From: Psettodes erumei
Taxonomy: Eukaryota; Chordata; Actinopteri; Pleuronectiformes; Psettodidae
Reading direction: 5' to 3'
Assembly: GCA_016785225.1 (NCBI GenBank)
Contig: JAFBJZ010000660.1
Location: 4,277,001-4,341,000 of the forward strand
Length of the DNA: 64,000 nt
The translations under genes were made by a program, and so were the position numbers. This document shows positions 60,401-64,000 of the stretch, piece after piece. The stretch's first letter is position 1; each line of letters starts with the position of its first letter. The notes under the pieces were generated by a model. It ran no database searches. It was not told where the DNA came from and saw only the letters and a list, made by a program, of their open reading frames with translations.

Positions 60401-62329
60401 TGGAAATCTCGTGCACTGCACACACCGGAGCAGATCTCCTCCTCCTTCCACCCCACCTCCTCCTCTTCCCTTGCCAACACAAACAGCAATTACGGCTGGC
60501 TCAGGCAGCCCCTGAAAGGAGTAGATTCTTGTCTAGAGGAAAAGCAACCAATTAGCAGCATTGTTCCAAAAAAGAAAAAAAGGCAATAGAGAATCTTGTA
60601 ATTTAGCCTGCTTGGTCCATGGGGTGAAAGTCCTTCATGACCCAATGCCACTGAGAGGATCAGCGTGTTAATTTTGTCTCACTGTGGGCTCCTCTGACAT
60701 CTGGCTCTGTCACGGAAGCTGGAAAACATCTTTAATATTCTCATGACGATCCCAGGGACATGTGGAAAACATCCTGAGACCTTACTTCATAATGACTCTG
60801 AAAAAAGGTCTGGCTTCATCATTTCTTGGTGTGAAAACAAAGATTTCATGGTTAGGCTGTACACTTACATGAAATGCATTAATGTTTTGTCTCTTGATGT
60901 AATATCTGTATTGTGTAGTATATACCCCAATAAACAAACTTTTCTTAGGGGATCAACATTAGCTAACTAAGCTAATATGTCTTCAGTTTGGTAAGCTGGC
61001 CCAAAACCCCCAACTAAAAACTATAACAAGTGATATGGAATAAATAAAGAAACTATATATTTTTCCCTCCAAATACTGATTGTAAGTGGTTACTGAATAA
61101 AAGATTTATTCTTACATCCTAGACATCATTGAAGTTATTTATGAAGACATTGTATGACACTGATTATTATTTGTAGTAACTGCATATTTGAGTAGTAACG
61201 TTACAATTCCTGTATTGTTGGCATGGTGTAAGAGGACACCGTTCAGCTGAGGAAAAAATGTCCTCTCAGTGTGGCAAGAAAGTGAATCCCCATGGTTAAG
61301 GGCAGAGTAGTGCTGTAAAAACATGAGTAACCGGTAGAATCAGAAACATATGAAATGTTCTGTTCAGCATTTACAATGTTCCTCTCTTACGAACAAGGCC
61401 GTAATTATGTGGTCCTGGTGGTTTGAGCTGACAAAGAGGATGACTAAGCCATACTGTGGGACATTGTGTGCCCACTCATCTTCAAGACATAAGCCCACAG
61501 TTCTCCTAAACAGCTGTAAAACACAACCGCAGCCCTGGCAAGGCACGCTGCAGAGGGTAGAACAATTCCTACAGAACAAGGATCTTTGTTCCTGGATTTT
61601 ACCTGAGGTGAAGGCTTGTGCTGAATGTCTCTGTTATGTGTCTTTTTCAGATGGGGGTCTGTGTGGTGGACTCAGCAGTAGCTGGCCTGGGAGGCTGCCC
61701 GTACGCTCAGGGTTCATCTGGTAATGTTTCAACAGAGGATGTTCTCTACATGCTCCATGGCATGGGCATCAAAACAGTAAGTATGTCTTTCGCATTGCAC
61801 TTTGACAGGCCTGCTGTATTTTATGTCTTTATAATCCCTACATGTCAGACAATCTCACACAATCACTCAGAGCTCATTTACATAAACAGGTCCCTGTGCA
61901 AACACTCTGCTCTATAAATGTTTATTTTATAATATCAGTGGTTTTACACAACTTGAACAAGCCCTGCGTTACATGCCCTCTCCTCAAGACCAATTTATTT
62001 AACAATTCCTACCCCTGCTGGTGAAGTATTCTCACTACACTTTCGTTTTCTGTCTCCTGTTGCTAGCATCTGTTTACATCCATGAACAGCTTGCCTGTAC
62101 CTTCACACTTTTTGTTCATCTCACCTGCACTATATCACCCTGTAGACATTGCATTTGAACTAATAATAATACAAATTCTTTTTTTTTTTTGCAGGGTGTG
62201 AACATTGCCAAAGTTATAGAGGCTGGAGACTTTATCTGCAATGCTTTATGTCGCAAGACAAACTCTAAGGTTGCCCATGCCAGAGGAGGCAGTACAGCAT
62301 GTCATGTTTCTGTAAAAGAATATTTTTAA
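51500..62329 (+). CDS. hmgcll1: 3-hydroxy-3-methylglutaryl-CoA lyase-like protein 1, complete
   Basis: Nine exons give 346 residues: 51500-51595, 53140-53217, 53739-53846, 54201-54296, 54489-54637, 55529-55592, 55770-55958, 61651-61776, 62195-62329. The enzyme cleaves HMG-CoA to acetyl-CoA and acetoacetate; the mammalian protein is extramitochondrial and membrane-attached by N-myristoylation. The start MGNVPTTVKHCLSYEQL matches human HMGCLL1 and keeps Gly2. There is no mitochondrial leader. The TIM-barrel lyase domain runs from about residue 41 to 325. Catalytic and metal residues are present: VGPRDGLQNE (Arg51, Asp52), HCHDTYGQA (His243, His245), the loop GLGGCPYAQG (Cys276) and Asn285 of SGN. 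The donor of intron 5 is GTTCGT, weak but fixed by frame. The last exon ends with GGSTACHVSVKEYF, longer than and unlike the human end. It is hmgcll1 rather than hmgcl because of its N-terminus and its place beside bmp5. Confidence 0.96.
51596..53139. other. hmgcll1 intron 1
   Basis: AT-rich intron with small simple repeats: TTTA units near 52236-52250, TGAT units near 52698-52712 and CTAC units near 52791-52804. No exon or larger element seen. Confidence 0.6.
54638..55528. other. hmgcll1 intron 5
   Basis: Starts GTTCGT and ends TTTCAG. It holds short tandem ATACATTATAC units at 54877-54915, a TA tract near 54980-54990 and the LINE-like fragment at 55082-55200. Confidence 0.6.
55082..55200. 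repeat. LINE-like repeat fragment, opposite orientation
   Basis: GAGATCTGGATTACCACCAA, AATCTCATGTAAATCTTTGT and CTTGCTGACAAACAGACAAA follow the order of a very common fish LINE fragment ('gatccggatcaccaccaaaat ... catgtaaatc ... gacagacagacaaa'). It appears to be the reverse complement of the type at 59010-59170. Confidence 0.55.
57615..57655. repeat. Perfect 17-bp inverted repeat with 7-base loop
   Basis: AACCCCTATAGAAGAGC (57615-57631) and GCTCTTCTATAGGGGTT (57639-57655) are exact reverse complements around TCTCTTC. A perfect hairpin of this size in an intron is unusual and suggests a young foldback insertion or a selected structure. Confidence 0.75.
59010..59170. repeat. LINE-like repeat fragment
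   Basis: GCAGAGGTTTGTTTATTTGT, GTAAGCAGGGTTATGTGAAA and GGATCAGTATCTGCATCCAG follow the order of the teleost repeat also seen at 29332-29450 and 55082-55200. Assignment is from memory. Confidence 0.5.
59225..59302 (+). repeat. tRNA-derived SINE relic or tRNA pseudogene
   Basis: An A-box-like TAGCTGAATAGTTTTGGG (59238-59255) and a B-box-like GGTTTGACTCC (59284-59294) stand at tRNA spacing, and ACCACATGGAGGAGGAGATC between them is tRNA-SINE-like. The ends do not pair into an acceptor stem and the boxes are mutated, so this is not a working tRNA gene. Confidence 0.55.
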
Positions 62330-63282
62330 ATATTTGACAGTGTTCCCTTTAAAGTGCTTCCCCAGTCAGTGTTGCCTTCCAATTTATTGCCTATGCTGTG
62401 CTATGTGACTGTTCTTTGTTTTAGACTATCTGAGGTATCTCAAACAAACATATTCAAGAATAATCATGAGATTTCAATATTTGTGTTCAAAAACCACCTA
62501 ATGAATTTACTCAGACTTGAAGAATCATTATGTTCTGCTACATTATCACACTTCTTTGTGTGATATCCTGGTTGGCTTATTTTCTGCTCTGTATGGTTGG
62601 ACATCATGAAGGAACAAAGTCACATCAGCTTGCAAATAACTAACTCTGACTCTATCATGAATTGGTATGATATGAGTATTCTTTTTGTATTGTAAAGTAA
62701 AGTATTCTTCTATGATATTGATCAGTTATATTATATAATGTATGCTGTCCTATTTTCACTCCTGTTTTAAAACCTCACATAACTCAGTGGCCATTAGATA
62801 AAAGTAATACAGTAAGAATTTGGTTACTAGTCTGCTTTGGCTCCATATGCAGTATACCTTTGAGAGGATGTTATTGGCTTTTTTCCCCAGTCAGATTCTG
62901 TATAAATTGCAATCAAAGAAAATTCATCATTTAAAAGCAGTCTCTGAAGTATCTTTTCCCCTCAAGTCTGCCAAAGACCAATTAAGAAGTGCCCCTTGAT
63001 TGTTTATTGCCATTAACTCTTACCATGACATAAGCTACTGTCTGTATGAAAGTCAAATGTGATAGTGTTTTACCTTTGTCCCTCTGTCTGTTTACATTCT
63101 GCTGTCCTATCTGTGAAACACAATACAATAGAACCACTGAAAATTGAATGTAAATTTTAATGGATTTTTATTTAAAGCAAGATGATCGGAAAAATATACA
63201 TATATATTGTACTAGAAAATCTGTCATCAGGTCATTTGTCTTATTATTTTCCCATATGCTGATTTCAGATAATTGAAATAAA
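62330..63282 (+). terminator. hmgcll1: hmgcll1 3' UTR and polyadenylation signal
   Basis: The UTR follows TAA at 62327-62329. AATAAA at 63277-63282 is a good signal and gives a UTR of about 950 bases. Earlier variant hexamers exist, so shorter forms are possible. Confidence 0.45.
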
Positions 63283-63628
63283 GAAAAAGAAGAACTGATT
63301 TTAAAAAAAATCTGTGATGTCGCTGTCATCTTCAGGGCTACAGATTTTCAGCCAATCCATGTGGTAGATTTTGAGTTGATATTTACATTGATATTTGAAA
63401 AAGTGAAAAATTTTGGGTGAAAATTTAGAGGATTACCAAATTCATTTGGATTCATCCTCTAACTTTATATTTCTTTAATATCAGGCAAAAGGTCAAGAGA
63501 AAAGTAGGATACACAGCAGTCATCATGCATAATTAGGTCATGTCCCAGACAAAAGAAAAAAAATCAGTGTGTCACACATAATTATGTTAGGGGTTTGCTC
63601 TGTCGTCTTTGTTTCCTCATGTTGTGCA

Positions 63629-63700
<72 letters not shown>
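63629..63700. repeat. Compound (TG)n(CAT)n microsatellite
   Basis: A TG repeat with one interruption runs to 63667 and passes into eleven CAT units (63668-63700). Open frames with poly-His or poly-Ser across it are artefacts. The DNA after it, to 64000, is pyrimidine-rich and has no gene I recognise. Confidence 0.95.
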
Positions 63701-64000
63701 TACCATCATCAGCTACAGATCGAAAGATGGTTCTTTGTTCCAGACTCATTCAGTCTAACCAGTTGATCACTTCCCTGCACCAAGCTTGACTATTGCCCAT
63801 CTTGCCAAGTCTAACTGCCCTACTTACCTGTTTGCCTCAACATCCATTGATCTCCTCAGCCGTCAGCTGCAGTGGCCAGTCCCCCATATTGCACTCTGCT
63901 TTGTCGTTGTTTCAGAACAACTTTCTGTCCAACTTGGAAAGCTGAGTATTCTTTGGTTAAATCTTAAATTCAACAAGTTTGTAGACCCATTTGAGGTTTG

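Larger units (their letters stand above)
55959..61650. other. hmgcll1 intron 7 (5.7 kb)
   Basis: The largest hmgcll1 intron. It carries a perfect hairpin (57615-57655), a LINE-like fragment (59010-59170), a tRNA-derived relic (59225-59302), a CT repeat at 59923-59938 and a 168-codon minus-strand open frame (59818-60324) of unknown meaning. No missing coding exon is needed, since exons 7 and 8 join exactly as in human HMGCLL1. Confidence 0.7.

Noticed and set aside
63569..63789. Open frames with long His or Ser runs
   Set aside because: They are translations of the TG/CAT microsatellite in different frames and have no gene context.
1..64000. CRISPR arrays, phage, operons or other prokaryotic systems
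   Set aside because: Gene structure, splice sites, repeats and gene identities are all vertebrate; no spaced direct-repeat array exists.

Overview
This is vertebrate nuclear DNA, most likely from a ray-finned (teleost) fish. Every gene is split into many short exons with GT-AG introns and polyadenylation signals. The genes have clear human counterparts but the introns are compact, and the non-coding DNA carries fragments that look like common teleost interspersed repeats. There are no bacterial operons, CRISPR arrays or phage genes.

Layout, all genes on the + strand: (1) 11-3775, the last seven coding exons of a FACIT-type fibril-associated collagen whose 5' part lies outside the window. (2) 14257-31118, a complete col21a1 of 28 coding exons and 959 residues, with signal peptide, von Willebrand A domain, laminin-G/TSPN domain, two interrupted triple helices and a C-terminal cysteine pair. 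A possible 5' UTR exon lies at 9050-9296. (3) 33704-41971, a complete bmp5 of 7 coding exons and 456 residues, with RSVR processing site and seven-cysteine mature domain, and a TATA-like box upstream. (4) 51500-62329, a complete hmgcll1 of 9 coding exons and 346 residues, an HMG-CoA lyase-like enzyme with an N-terminal myristoylation signal.

The order col21a1 - bmp5 - hmgcll1 matches the human 6p12 neighbourhood, so this is an old syntenic block. The two collagens lie head to tail and share the exon-size series 45-33-147 and a 78-nt penultimate exon, which suggests related genes. The genes are not a pathway: two matrix collagens, a secreted bone morphogenetic protein and a metabolic lyase. 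The 8.6 kb between bmp5 and hmgcll1 is gene-free and could hold bmp5 regulatory DNA.

Non-coding DNA includes a hAT-like miniature element in a bmp5 intron, a tRNA-derived SINE relic in an hmgcll1 intron, several LINE-like fragments, microsatellites, a G-quadruplex motif and several inverted repeats. I found no clearly new biological system. The best second looks are a GC-AG intron in bmp5, the tandem FACIT pair, the unusual hmgcll1 C-terminus and donor site, and several unexplained hairpins. All repeat family names rest on recollection of consensus sequences, not a search.
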